The position numbers were made by a program, and so were the translations under genes. This document shows positions 1-8,653 of a stretch of DNA of 64,000 nt, in pieces (position 1 is the first letter of the stretch; every line of letters starts with the position of its first letter). The notes below the pieces were generated by a model. The model saw only the letters and a program-made list of their open reading frames with translations, searched no databases and was not told the origin of the DNA. The DNA comes from Streptomyces hygroscopicus subsp. hygroscopicus (lineage in GTDB: Bacteria > Actinomycetota > Actinomycetes > Streptomycetales > Streptomycetaceae), in NCBI RefSeq assembly GCF_030269125.1, contig NZ_BSSM01000001.1, positions 868,001 through 932,000 of the forward strand, given 5' to 3'.

Positions 1-736
1 TGATCACGCTGGTGCCGCCGGCGTTGAAGGTGTGCAGGAACCAGCCGATGCCGGCGACGCCGAAGCCCGGCAGGGAGATCAGGGCGACGTCCTCGGGCAG
101 CCAGTCGATCCAGTCCACGCCCCGCTCGCGGCTGGCGTGCGGCAGGGTGAAGAAGCTGCGGTGGGCGAGGACCGCGCCCTTGGGCAGTCCGGTGGTGCCG
201 CTGGTGTAGATCTGGATGACGGCGTCGTCGGGGCCGGTGCCGGGCACCGGGTCGGTCTCGGGCTGGTCGGCGGCCCAGGCGAGCAGGCCGGCGCCGCGCG
301 CGGGTTCGCCGTCGGCGTCGGTGCCGTCGACGCGGATCACCCGGCGCAGGCCGCGCAGCCGGGATCGTACGGCCTCGACCGTGTCCCGGAACTCGTCGTC
401 CACGAAGATCAGCGCGGCGCCGGAGTCGCGCAGGATGTGGTCGACCTCGCTTGGGGTGAGCCGCCAGTTGACCGGCACCAGGACGGCGCCCGCCTTGGCG
501 CAGGCGATCATCACGAGGTAGTAGTTCGCCGACTCGCGGCCCAGGTAGGCGACCCGGTCGCCGCGCCGCACCCCGCTGGTGTGCAGGGCGTGGGCGGCGC
601 GGTTGCTGTCGCGGTGCAGCTTCTCGTAGGTGGTGACGCGGCCTTCGCAGATGATCGCGGGGTGGTCGGGGCGGGTGCCGGCGTGGGCGCGGGCGGAGTG
701 GTGGAGCGTCCAGCGCTCCCTCGGTATGTCGCTCAT
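1..736 (-). CDS. Acyl-AMP ligase (acyl-CoA/ACP synthetase), C-terminus cut by window edge
   Basis: ANL-superfamily adenylating enzyme that would activate a carboxylic acid as acyl-AMP and load it on CoA or an ACP. The 245 visible residues start at ATG 734-736 and hold the N-terminal core, with the phosphate-binding loop YTSGTTGLPKG at residues 177-187. The adenylate-binding and C-terminal lid motifs lie beyond position 1. No clear Shine-Dalgarno precedes the start. It lies 45 bp downstream of the PKS stop on the same strand, so it is probably co-transcribed with the ACP and PKS. By context it may activate the free carboxylate of an azoxy-serine-type intermediate, or a starter acid, for the stand-alone ACP or PKS; that substrate is inference. 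The family call is secure. Confidence 0.88.
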   Translation of the reverse strand, partial: MSDIPRERWTLHHSARAHAGTRPDHPAIICEGRVTTYEKLHRDSNRAAHALHTSGVRRGDRVAYLGRESANYYLVMIACAKAGAVLVPVNWRLTPSEVDHILRDSGAALIFVDDEFRDTVEAVRSRLRGLRRVIRVDGTDADGEPARGAGLLAWAADQPETDPVPGTGPDDAVIQIYTSGTTGLPKGAVLAHRSFFTLPHASRERGVDWIDWLPEDVALISLPGFGVAGIGWFLHTFNAGGTSVI

Positions 737-781
737 GGTGTGTGCCGTCTCTGTCTGACCGTCTGACTGACTGTCCGGCCG

Positions 782-3700
782 TCACGCCGCCGGCGCCGGG
801 GCGAGCTGCCCGTCGACGAACTGGGCGAGCGCGCGCACCGTGGGGTGGTCATGGGTGAGGGAGGCCGGCAGGGGCAGCCGGAACGCCTGCTCCAGCGCGG
901 CCTTGACCTGCTGGGCCATCAGGGAGTCCAGGCCCAGCGACACGAACTCGCTGTTGGGGTCCAGTTCGTCGCCCTCCTCCAGGTGCAGGACGGCGGCGAC
1001 CTTCTCGCGGACCACGCCGGTGACGGCGGCGAGCCGGTCGGCGTCGGGGAGCGCGGTGAGGGCGGTGAGGTCGAGGCCGGAGCCGTTCTCACCGGCGCCC
1101 TGGCGGGCGAGCCGGTCGTAGAACAGGTCGCCGTTGACGCTGCCGGAGACGTAACGGTCCCAGTCGAACTCGCCGACGATCCGCTGGGTCCGGGGGCGGC
1201 CCCACAGACGGGCGAGGGTGTCCAGGGCGCGGGTCGGGGAGAAGAAGCGGACGCCGCTGCGTTCGATCTCCTGGCTGAGGTGCTCCTCCAGCCGGGCGGA
1301 CATGCCGACCCGTGCCCAGGCGCCCCAGTTGACCGACAGGCCCGGCACCCCGCGCCGGCCGCGCCACTCGGCGAGTGCGTCGAGCCCGGCGCTGGCGGCC
1401 GCGTAGTGGCCCTGGGTGGCGCCGCCGAGGACGGAGGCGATGGAGGAGTAGGTGACGAAGAACTCCAGGTCGGGGAAGGAGGTCTCGGCGGCCTCGTGCA
1501 GCAGCCAGCCGCCGTACGCCTTCGGGGCGAGCTGGGCGTCGATGGACTCCCAGGTCAGCTCGGAGATCAGCTTCTTGTCGTAGGAACCGGCGGCGTGCAC
1601 GATCCCGCCGAGCGGGTACGGCCCCGCCTCGATGTGCCGGACCAGCCGCTCGACGTCCTGCGGGCGGGAGACGTCGGCGCGTACGACGTCGATCTCGGCG
1701 TCGGCCGCGAGGTCGGCGAGGACGGGGGCGGCCTCCTCGGTGGCCCTGCCGCCGCGGCTGACCAGGGTGAGGTGGCGGGCGCCGAGCGAGACCAGCTTGC
1801 GGGCGGTGACCAGGCCGAGACCGCCGAGACCGCCGGTGACCAGGTAGGTGCGGTCGGGGCGCAGTCCGGCGGGGCCCTCGTCGGCCGGTTCGGGCCGCTC
1901 CGCCAGGTCCCCGGGCAGGGTCACCCAGGCCGGTCCGGACGGGTCGGACAGGGCGGTGCGCAGGGCCTCGCCGGTCTCGTCCAGGCGGAAGCGGAGCGCG
2001 CGGTCGTCGTCCCCGGCGGCCGGTACGACGGCGACGGCGGGCACGGTGAGCGTGGCGCGGAAGGTCCCGTCGTACCGTACGAGGACCTCGTCGCCCGGCG
2101 CGAAGCCGGTGCCGTCGGCCGCGGCGAGCACGGTCCCGCGGGCCGACCGGCCGAGCACCGGCGGGGGTTCGACCTCCCCGGCCTCTCCCGTCTCCTCGGC
2201 GCGTTCGGCGCGCCCGGTGTCCAGGGCGGCGCGCGCGTCCTCGGCGGTCAGGCCGACGGCGCTCACCCGGATCTGCACCTCGTCCGGCCCCGGGGCCCGG
2301 TCGGCGACCGGCGCGAGCACCAGGTCGGACAGGTCTCCGGAGTCGGGGGCGCGCAGCTCGAAGCCCCCGGTCCAGGTGAGGTCGGCGTCACCGGCGAGCA
2401 GCCGGCGCACATAGCGGCGGCCGGGACGGTGGGCGACCTGGTACTCGCCGGCCGGTTCGGCCCGCCACTCCTCGACGAGCGGGGCGAGGCCGCTGCCCGG
2501 AGCGAGGTCCACCAGGGTGGCCCGGTACTGCGCGTACTCCGTGAGCAGCACCCGGCCGAAGCCCCACAGGGTGGCCGCGCCGAGGTGGCCGCCGTCGCCC
2601 GCCGGATCGCCGGGCAGCCACTGGGCGCCCTCGGTCACCAGCCACAGCCGGGGCGGCCGGTTCGCCGTCTCCAACGCGCCTATGAGGGTGAGGAGTTCGC
2701 GGTAGTTCTCCTCGCACTCGGCGCGCAGCCGGTCGGCGGACATCGGCTCGGGACGCTGGTGCCACAGCCGGCACACGTCGGTGACGGTGGGGTCCTCCAG
2801 GGCGGCCTTGAGGTCGGTGAGGTCGGGCAGCCAGGTAACCCTGAGGCCGGGTTCGGCGGCCGGTCCGGCGGCGCGGGCGGCCGAGGGGTCGAGGAGGACG
2901 ACGTGCCGGGCGGCGGCCGTACCGCCACGCGCGGGCAGGGCGCGGCGCACCCACTCGGGGCGGTGCAGGAACTGGCGGCGGCCGCCTCGGCCCTCGGGAC
3001 GGACCATGCGCACCCCGAGGAGTTCGGCGACCGGGTCGCCGTTCTCCAGCAGCAGCACGTCGGCGAGGCGCCGGTCCTGCTCGCCGCGGACCCGGGCGAG
3101 GACGCGCAGCCGCTCGCCGCGCGGCTTGCGGAAGTGCCGTACGGAGGCGATCTCGCGGGGCACGAACACCGGGCCCTCGGGGTCCAGGACGACCAGCGCC
3201 TGCGCGGCGGCCTCCAGGAGTTCGGCCGGGACGTGCTCGACGGCGCTGGCGTCGCGGCCGGTCAGCTCGCCGGTGACCAGCGTCCCGGCAGACAGCGTTC
3301 GTCCATCGGGGAGCGGGGTGGAATGCGTGCTGTCGCCGTGCCGGGCGGCCTTGAGGAGCAGGCGCATCCGGGGGCCCTGGGGGCGGCCGACGGAGGCGAG
3401 GTCGGTGTAGATGTCCTCGTCGTCGATGTGCTGGGCGGCCGGCGCGAGGACCGCGTCCAGCTCGGCCAGCTCCGAGACGGGGACGAGCGGTTCCGGTTCG
3501 GCGGCGACCGCGGCGGTGGCGTGCAGGATCTCCTCGCCGCCGGCCAGCGTGTACACCTCGATGTCGGCGCCGCCGCCGGGGCGCGGCCGCCAGCGGGTGG
3601 TGAGCGCGGTGACCGTCTCGGCGGCCAGCTCCAGCGGGGCGAGCAGCCTGAGGTCGCGAACGGCGTTGCGGGCGTGGCCCTGGACCGCGTCCTGGACGGC

Positions 3701-6529
3701 GAGCAGCAGGTCGACGTAGGCGCCGGCGGGCAGCACGGTGCGGTCGTCCGCGGCGAGGTCGGCGAGCGCGCCCAGTTCCTCGGCGGTGAACTCGGCGGTG
3801 AACTCCCGCACTCCGCTGGCGAATCGCTCCTCGGTGCCGAGCAGCGGGTGGCGCGCGGTGCCGTTCGCGGCGGAGCGGCGCGGGGTGACGGAGGGCAGCC
3901 AGTAGCGCTTGCGCTGGAAGGCGTACGTCGGCAGGTCCACGCGGGCCGGGGCGGGGTGCCCGGCGTGGTAGCCGTCCCAGGCGACGTTGAGCCCGGCCGC
4001 GTAGTACTCGGCGAGGGCGGTCAGGGTGGTCGCGGTGGTGGTGTCGCGGCGGCGCAGGCTGGCCAGCCAGAGGTGGTCCTCGACGGTGACCGAGCGGCGG
4101 GCGAGCGCGGTGAGCCCGGCCTGCGGGCCGACCTCGATCAGGGCGTGCCGGCCGCGCTTGGCGACGGCGCGGATGCCGTCGAGGAAGCGCACGGGTTCGC
4201 CGATGTGCCGCACCCAGTAGCCGACGTTGCCGATCTCGCGGAAGCGGGCGAGGCGTCCGGTGACGTTGGAGATGAGGCTGATCCTCGGCTCGTGGAACTC
4301 GATGCCGTCGAGGGCGGTGCGGAAGTCGTCGTAGACCTCGGCCATCAGCGGGGAGTGGAAGGCGTGGGAGACCTTGAGGCGCTCGACGCGCACGCCCCGC
4401 CCGGTGAGGACGGCGGTGACCTCCTCCAGGGCCGCGATGCCGCCGGAGATCACCGTCTGGTCCGGGGCGTTGACGCCGGCGACGGCCAGGTCGTCGTGGC
4501 CCTCCAGGAGCGGTGCGACGTCCTCCAGCGGCGCGGAGACGGCGGCCATGCCGCCCTCGGCGGTGACGGCCTGCATCAGCCGGGCGCGGGCGGCGACCAG
4601 CTTGACGGCGTCCGGGAGGCTGAACAGCCCGGCCACGGCGGCGGCGACGACCTCGCCGATGCTGTGCCCGAGGAGCACGTTGGGCTTCGCGCCCCAGGCC
4701 ATCCACTGCTGGGCGAGCGCGTACTCCAGGGTGAACAGGGCGGGCTGGGTGTACTCGGTGCGGTCGATGGCCTCGGGGTCGGCGGCGGTGCCGAGCAGCA
4801 ACTCCCGTACGGAGCGGCCGAGGTGGACGGCGAACAGCTCGTCGCAGGCGTCGACCCGGGCGCGGAAGACGGGGAACGCCTCGTACAGGGCGGCGCCCAT
4901 GCCGGCGTACTGGGAGCCCTGGCCGGTGAACATGAACGCGGTCTTGCGGATGCCGGACGGACCCTCGTGCTCCTGCTCGGCGGCCTTGTCGAGGAGCTTG
5001 ACGAGGGCGGCGCGGTCGGCGACCGGTGCCGCGACCCGGTAGGGGTGGTGGGCGCGGGTGGTGTTGGCGCTGTGGCAGAGCGCGGCGAGGGGGATCTCGG
5101 GCCGCTCGTCCAGCAACCGGCGGTACTGCCCGGCGAGTTCGCGCAGGGCGCCCGTGTTCTTCGCGGAGAGGGTGAAGATCGGGGCGGCGCCGGGAAGTAC
5201 GGACTCCTCGGCGACGCGGGCCGGCGCCTCCTCCAGCACCACGGCCCCGATCGTCCCCGCGAACCCGAAGCTGTTGACGACCGCGCGCTTCACGTCGGCC
5301 TTCCAGGGCTCGCACTCGGTGGGCACCCGCAGCGGGTACAGGTCCCAGGGGATGCGCCCGGAGGGGTTGTCCAGGTTGATGTGCGGATAGATCGTCCCGG
5401 CGCGCAGCTGGAGCACGGTCTTGATCACGCCGACGATGCCGGAGGCCGGCTCCATGTGGCCGAGGTTCGTCTTCACCGAACCGACCACCACGGGCCGTTC
5501 CTTGGTGTGCGAGTCCACGAACACGTCACCGATGGCGCCGAACTCGATGGGGTCGCCGAGCGGGGTGCCGGTGCCGTGCGCCTCGACGTAACTGATGTCC
5601 TCGGGCGCGAGGCGGGCCGCGGCCAGCGCGCTGCGGATGACCTTCTCCTGGGCGGGCCCGTTGGGCACGGTCAGGCCCGCGCTGTCGCCGTCCTGGCCGA
5701 CCGCGGTGCCGCGCACCAGGGCGAGGACGCGGTCGCCGTCGCGCTCGGCGTCGCCGAGCCGCTTGAGGACGACGATGCCGCAGCCCTCGGCGCGCGCGTA
5801 CCCGTCGGCCGCCTCGTCGAAGGTCTTGCACTGGCCGTCCGGTGACAGCATCTGGGCGTTGGAGAACATCACCGGGATACGCGGGTGGTGCAGGGCGTTG
5901 ACGCCGCCGCACAGCGCGATGTCCGTCTCGCCGCCGCGCAGCGCCTGCACGGCCAGGTGCAGGGCGACCAGCGAGGAGGAGCAGGCGGTGTCCACGCTCA
6001 TGCTCGGGCCGCGCCAGCCGAGGAAGTAGGAGAGCCGCCCGGAGAGCGGGAACATGGTGATGCCGGAGGCCAGGTGGCCGTCCAGCTCCTCGTACGGCAG
6101 CGAGTCCAGCTCAAGGGCGTAGTCGATGGAGCTGGCGCCGATGTACACCCCGCCGTTGCCGCGGCGCAGCGGGGCCGGGTCGATGCCGGCGTGTTCGAGC
6201 GCCTGCCAGGCCGTCTCCAGCAGCAGCCGCTGCTGCGGGTCCATGTAACGGGCTTCCTTCGGCGAGATGTTGAAGAAGCCCGCGTCGAACAGGTCGATGC
6301 GGTCGAGGAAGCCGCCCGCCGAGGCACGGATCTTGCCCTTGTCATCGGGCCCCTCGGGGGTGAACGCCTCGACGTCCCAGCGATCGGTGGGGATCGGGCG
6401 GATCCCGCTGCGGCCCTCGCGCAGGAAGTCGTCGAACTCGTCGGGCGAGCCGCTGCCGCCGGGGAACCGCAGACCGATTCCGACGATCGCGACCGGCTCG
6501 GGCGCCTGCTCTGATTCCGTCCGCGGCAT
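782..6529 (-). CDS. Type I polyketide synthase, one module: KS-AT-DH(dead)-ER(remnant)-KR-ACP
   Basis: 1915 aa. The start is ATG 6527-6529, with GGAG about 7 nt upstream and the preceding ACP ending 11 bp away; a longer frame overlaps that ACP and is rejected. KS is about 10-435 with Cys183, His318 and His358. AT is about 530-850 with GHSIGE 621-626 and HAFH 722-725, the malonyl-type motif. DH is about 893-1190, but the HxxxGxxxxP motif has Leu925 for His and Asp929 for Gly, and the second motif has Glu1106 for Asp, so it is probably inactive. Residues about 1390-1505 resemble the N-terminal part of an ER without its nucleotide-binding half. KR is about 1558-1770 with GGLGGLG, Lys1670, Ser1695/1696 and Tyr1709; the usual Asn is Ser1713. 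ACP is about 1830-1905 with Ser1869. There is no TE or R domain, so release is by another protein or by hydrolysis and decarboxylation. Predicted output is a beta-keto or beta-hydroxy chain. Confidence 0.93.
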   Translation of the reverse strand: MPRTESEQAPEPVAIVGIGLRFPGGSGSPDEFDDFLREGRSGIRPIPTDRWDVEAFTPEGPDDKGKIRASAGGFLDRIDLFDAGFFNISPKEARYMDPQQRLLLETAWQALEHAGIDPAPLRRGNGGVYIGASSIDYALELDSLPYEELDGHLASGITMFPLSGRLSYFLGWRGPSMSVDTACSSSLVALHLAVQALRGGETDIALCGGVNALHHPRIPVMFSNAQMLSPDGQCKTFDEAADGYARAEGCGIVVLKRLGDAERDGDRVLALVRGTAVGQDGDSAGLTVPNGPAQEKVIRSALAAARLAPEDISYVEAHGTGTPLGDPIEFGAIGDVFVDSHTKERPVVVGSVKTNLGHMEPASGIVGVIKTVLQLRAGTIYPHINLDNPSGRIPWDLYPLRVPTECEPWKADVKRAVVNSFGFAGTIGAVVLEEAPARVAEESVLPGAAPIFTLSAKNTGALRELAGQYRRLLDERPEIPLAALCHSANTTRAHHPYRVAAPVADRAALVKLLDKAAEQEHEGPSGIRKTAFMFTGQGSQYAGMGAALYEAFPVFRARVDACDELFAVHLGRSVRELLLGTAADPEAIDRTEYTQPALFTLEYALAQQWMAWGAKPNVLLGHSIGEVVAAAVAGLFSLPDAVKLVAARARLMQAVTAEGGMAAVSAPLEDVAPLLEGHDDLAVAGVNAPDQTVISGGIAALEEVTAVLTGRGVRVERLKVSHAFHSPLMAEVYDDFRTALDGIEFHEPRISLISNVTGRLARFREIGNVGYWVRHIGEPVRFLDGIRAVAKRGRHALIEVGPQAGLTALARRSVTVEDHLWLASLRRRDTTTATTLTALAEYYAAGLNVAWDGYHAGHPAPARVDLPTYAFQRKRYWLPSVTPRRSAANGTARHPLLGTEERFASGVREFTAEFTAEELGALADLAADDRTVLPAGAYVDLLLAVQDAVQGHARNAVRDLRLLAPLELAAETVTALTTRWRPRPGGGADIEVYTLAGGEEILHATAAVAAEPEPLVPVSELAELDAVLAPAAQHIDDEDIYTDLASVGRPQGPRMRLLLKAARHGDSTHSTPLPDGRTLSAGTLVTGELTGRDASAVEHVPAELLEAAAQALVVLDPEGPVFVPREIASVRHFRKPRGERLRVLARVRGEQDRRLADVLLLENGDPVAELLGVRMVRPEGRGGRRQFLHRPEWVRRALPARGGTAAARHVVLLDPSAARAAGPAAEPGLRVTWLPDLTDLKAALEDPTVTDVCRLWHQRPEPMSADRLRAECEENYRELLTLIGALETANRPPRLWLVTEGAQWLPGDPAGDGGHLGAATLWGFGRVLLTEYAQYRATLVDLAPGSGLAPLVEEWRAEPAGEYQVAHRPGRRYVRRLLAGDADLTWTGGFELRAPDSGDLSDLVLAPVADRAPGPDEVQIRVSAVGLTAEDARAALDTGRAERAEETGEAGEVEPPPVLGRSARGTVLAAADGTGFAPGDEVLVRYDGTFRATLTVPAVAVVPAAGDDDRALRFRLDETGEALRTALSDPSGPAWVTLPGDLAERPEPADEGPAGLRPDRTYLVTGGLGGLGLVTARKLVSLGARHLTLVSRGGRATEEAAPVLADLAADAEIDVVRADVSRPQDVERLVRHIEAGPYPLGGIVHAAGSYDKKLISELTWESIDAQLAPKAYGGWLLHEAAETSFPDLEFFVTYSSIASVLGGATQGHYAAASAGLDALAEWRGRRGVPGLSVNWGAWARVGMSARLEEHLSQEIERSGVRFFSPTRALDTLARLWGRPRTQRIVGEFDWDRYVSGSVNGDLFYDRLARQGAGENGSGLDLTALTALPDADRLAAVTGVVREKVAAVLHLEEGDELDPNSEFVSLGLDSLMAQQVKAALEQAFRLPLPASLTHDHPTVRALAQFVDGQLAPAPAA

Positions 6530-6540
6530 GGAACGACTCC

Positions 6541-6840
6541 TCAAGCTTCCTGGACGGCCTGGGTCAGGTGGTCCACGAGGTGGGTGATGGTCGGCTCGTT
6601 GAAGAGCACGTTGACGTTGATCGACAGGTCCAGGAGCTGTTCCAGGCTCTGGCGTATCTCGGTCAGGCGCAGCGAGGTGAGCCCGAGGTCGAAGTAGGAG
6701 ACGTCGACGGGGAGGTCCTCGGAATCGTCCATGAGGAGAACGACCTTGAACTTCCTGAGGACGATTGTCTCGATTTCCTCGGTCAGTTCGCTGCGCGGCA
6801 GGTCGCGCAACCGCTGGATGGTGCTGTCGACGGGTGACAT
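6541..6840 (-). CDS. Stand-alone acyl carrier protein
   Basis: 99 aa, helical, with a phosphopantetheine site DLGLTSLRL (Ser56). It ends with a C-terminal helix pair typical of PKS-type carrier proteins. It is the first gene of the minus-strand unit ACP-PKS-ligase and ends 11 bp before the PKS start. The start at 6840 (MSPVDST) is chosen because a longer frame to 6870 would run into the CTGAC repeats of the promoter region; neither start has a convincing Shine-Dalgarno, so the first residues are uncertain. It may carry the acyl group activated by the ligase to the PKS ketosynthase, an inference from gene order. Confidence 0.85.
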   Translation of the reverse strand: MSPVDSTIQRLRDLPRSELTEEIETIVLRKFKVVLLMDDSEDLPVDVSYFDLGLTSLRLTEIRQSLEQLLDLSINVNVLFNEPTITHLVDHLTQAVQEA

Positions 6841-6863
6841 GCGCCTCATGCAAGCAGCGGCGG

Positions 6864-6881
6864 CTGACATCCCGCTGACGG
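6864..6881 (+). promoter_or_regulatory. Two phased CTGAC heptamers, candidate SARP operator
   Basis: CTGACAT at 6864-6870 and CTGACGG at 6875-6881, separated by 4 bp, so one helical turn apart. SARP regulators bind direct heptamer repeats with 11-bp periodicity. The motif reads in the direction of the reductase operon that starts at 6993. Only two copies are seen. Confidence 0.5.
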
Positions 6882-6902
6882 CGCGGGTGTGTCCGGTTGG
6901 CT

Positions 6903-6931
6903 GGATCAGTCGGGTGTCAGCGTCGGATCAG
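6903..6931 (-). promoter_or_regulatory. Three phased CTGAY heptamers, SARP operator for the ACP-PKS unit
   Basis: On the minus strand, CTGATCC (6931-6925), CTGACAC (6920-6914) and CTGATCC (6909-6903), each separated by 4 bp. The motif and 11-bp phasing match the array upstream of the seryl transferase gene (24551-24579), and a SARP gene is in the cluster. The array lies 63-91 bp upstream of the ACP start and in the divergent intergenic region, so it may control both arms. The -10 region is not obvious. Confidence 0.65.
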
Positions 6932-6992
6932 ATTCCGCTGTCACGCTCGCCTTGCTTCAAGAAATCCACACGCCATATCCGAAAGGCTGGAG

Positions 6993-8624
6993 ATGCTTCG
7001 CGAAGCCGCGCAGGAGGAGAGTGCTGAGGCACCTTCCGGATTGAAGAGTTACGACCTCTACATCGCGGGCAAGGACGTCGCCGGCGACGGCTGGGTGTAC
7101 ACCGTCAGCGGGCGTTCGCTGCTGGAAGACGTGTTCACCAGTGTGAGCCTCAAGCGCTCCCTCGAACAGGACCCGGAGTCCGAGGCGGCCAAGCACCCCT
7201 ACGTCGTCGGGCGTTGCGCGATCGCGGACGACGCCGCCATCGACCTGGCCAGCCAGGCGGCCGCCGCGGCGGCCCCCGAATGGGCGGCGGTGCCGCTGGA
7301 GCGGCGGATGCGGCTCGGCACCCGCTTCCGCGAGGAACTGATCAAGCACGAGGACGAGTTCCTGCGGATGCTGGTCGCCGAGTCCCACCCGGTCAAGCTC
7401 GCCCGCTGGGAGCTGAGCTGCCTGCTCCAGATCTACGCGCCCGGCTCGCTGCGCTGGTACGCCAAGCAGATGCGGGTGGAGAAGGAGTACAACGGCCGCC
7501 GGCTGATCCTCCACCGCCAGCCCGACGGCGTGGTCGCCTTCAACCCGCCGCAGAACGCCCCGCTGCCCAGCGCCGCGCTGTGCGTGCTGGCGCTGATGGC
7601 CGGCAACGCGGTGGTCGTCCGCGCCCCGCGCAGCATCGCCCTGTCCACCATGTGGCTGCTCCGCGACATCGTCGCCCCGCTGCTGGAGGAGTTCGACGCC
7701 CCGCCCGGCGTGCTCAACGCGGTCTGCTCCAACCCGAAGCAGACCATGGACCGCTGGGTCGCGGACCCCCTGATCAACGACATCTTCTACATCGGCGGCA
7801 GCCAGGAGGGCCTGCGCTTCGAGCAGAGTTGCGTGGCCCACGGCAAGAAGCCGATCCTCGAACTCGCCGGCAACGACGGCATCGTGGTGTGGAAGGACGC
7901 CGACGTGAAGTGGGCGGCCGAGGCCATCACCGAGGCCTTCTACGGCTCCGGGCAGATCTGCATGGTGCCCAACTACGTGCTGGTCCACCCCGATGTCGCC
8001 GAGGCGCTGATCGCCGAGGTCAAGGAGCAGGTCAAGGGCATCAAGCCGGGCCTGCCCGAGGAGGAGGACGTGCTGCTGTCGCCGGTTCGGCGCAGCGAGC
8101 GCTTCTTCCGGCTGCTGCGCCAGGCCCTGGACAACGGCGCCGAGCTGGTCACCGGCGGCAACCGCACCGAGGTGGACGGCACGGTCTCGGAGACGGGCGT
8201 GTTCCTCCAGCCCACGGTGGTGCGGGTGGACGGCCTGGACCGGGCGCGCACGTACGACGTGGTCCGCGAGGAGACCTTCTTCCCGCTGATCCCGATCGTG
8301 GTCGCCGAGCGTGACCATGACGACGCCCTGCTCGAATCGTTCCTGCAATTCGTCAACAGCAACGACTACGGGCTGCGCAACTCCCTGTGGTCGCGCTCGG
8401 ACCACGTGATCGAGACGTTCGTGCGGCGCACGGTCAACGGCGGTCTGCTGAAGGTCAACGACTCCCACATCGGCTTCCTTCCCTACCTGCCGAGCCACGG
8501 CGGCACCGGCCGCACCGGCGGCGCGTTCGGCGAGGCCAACTACCCGATGCTCAAGACCTCCCACGTCCAGGGAGTGAGCATCGCCCGCGACGTCAGCCCG
8601 TACGACGCGGTCTTCGGCGCCTGA
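6993..8624 (+). CDS. Aldehyde-dehydrogenase-superfamily reductase (putative acyl-thioester to aldehyde)
   Basis: 543 aa. The start is ATG 6993 with GAAAGG and GGAG just upstream; upstream in-frame sequence overlaps promoter repeats and was excluded. The ALDH fold is shown by the catalytic Cys323 (GSGQICMVP), the Glu290 (LELAGNDG) 33 residues before it, and the cofactor-domain region around 180-250. It is the first gene of the plus-strand operon and is followed by an N-hydroxylase and an aminotransferase. The PKS has no reductive release domain, so this enzyme is a good candidate to reduce an acyl-ACP or acyl-CoA to the aldehyde that the aminotransferase then converts to an amine. Oxidation of an aldehyde in the opposite direction cannot be excluded. 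Confidence 0.85.
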   Translation: MLREAAQEESAEAPSGLKSYDLYIAGKDVAGDGWVYTVSGRSLLEDVFTSVSLKRSLEQDPESEAAKHPYVVGRCAIADDAAIDLASQAAAAAAPEWAAVPLERRMRLGTRFREELIKHEDEFLRMLVAESHPVKLARWELSCLLQIYAPGSLRWYAKQMRVEKEYNGRRLILHRQPDGVVAFNPPQNAPLPSAALCVLALMAGNAVVVRAPRSIALSTMWLLRDIVAPLLEEFDAPPGVLNAVCSNPKQTMDRWVADPLINDIFYIGGSQEGLRFEQSCVAHGKKPILELAGNDGIVVWKDADVKWAAEAITEAFYGSGQICMVPNYVLVHPDVAEALIAEVKEQVKGIKPGLPEEEDVLLSPVRRSERFFRLLRQALDNGAELVTGGNRTEVDGTVSETGVFLQPTVVRVDGLDRARTYDVVREETFFPLIPIVVAERDHDDALLESFLQFVNSNDYGLRNSLWSRSDHVIETFVRRTVNGGLLKVNDSHIGFLPYLPSHGGTGRTGGAFGEANYPMLKTSHVQGVSIARDVSPYDAVFGA

Positions 8625-8653
8625 CCCCACCCCCAGTCCTCGGAGGTTTTCCC

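Noticed and set aside
751..775. CTGAC-rich stretch before the ligase as a SARP operator
   Set aside because: The copies are 8 bp and 4 bp apart, not 11 bp, so they lack the SARP phasing.
845..5845. A very long open frame (1666 codons) on the plus strand
   Set aside because: It is antisense to the PKS gene. High GC leaves the opposite frame open; residue composition is not protein-like and there are no domains.
782..6853. PKS start upstream at 6853
   Set aside because: The extension lies in another frame over the ACP gene, while ATG 6529 has a good ribosome-binding site.
6541..6870. Longer start for the stand-alone ACP
   Set aside because: It would extend translation into the phased CTGAC repeats and adds no conserved residues.
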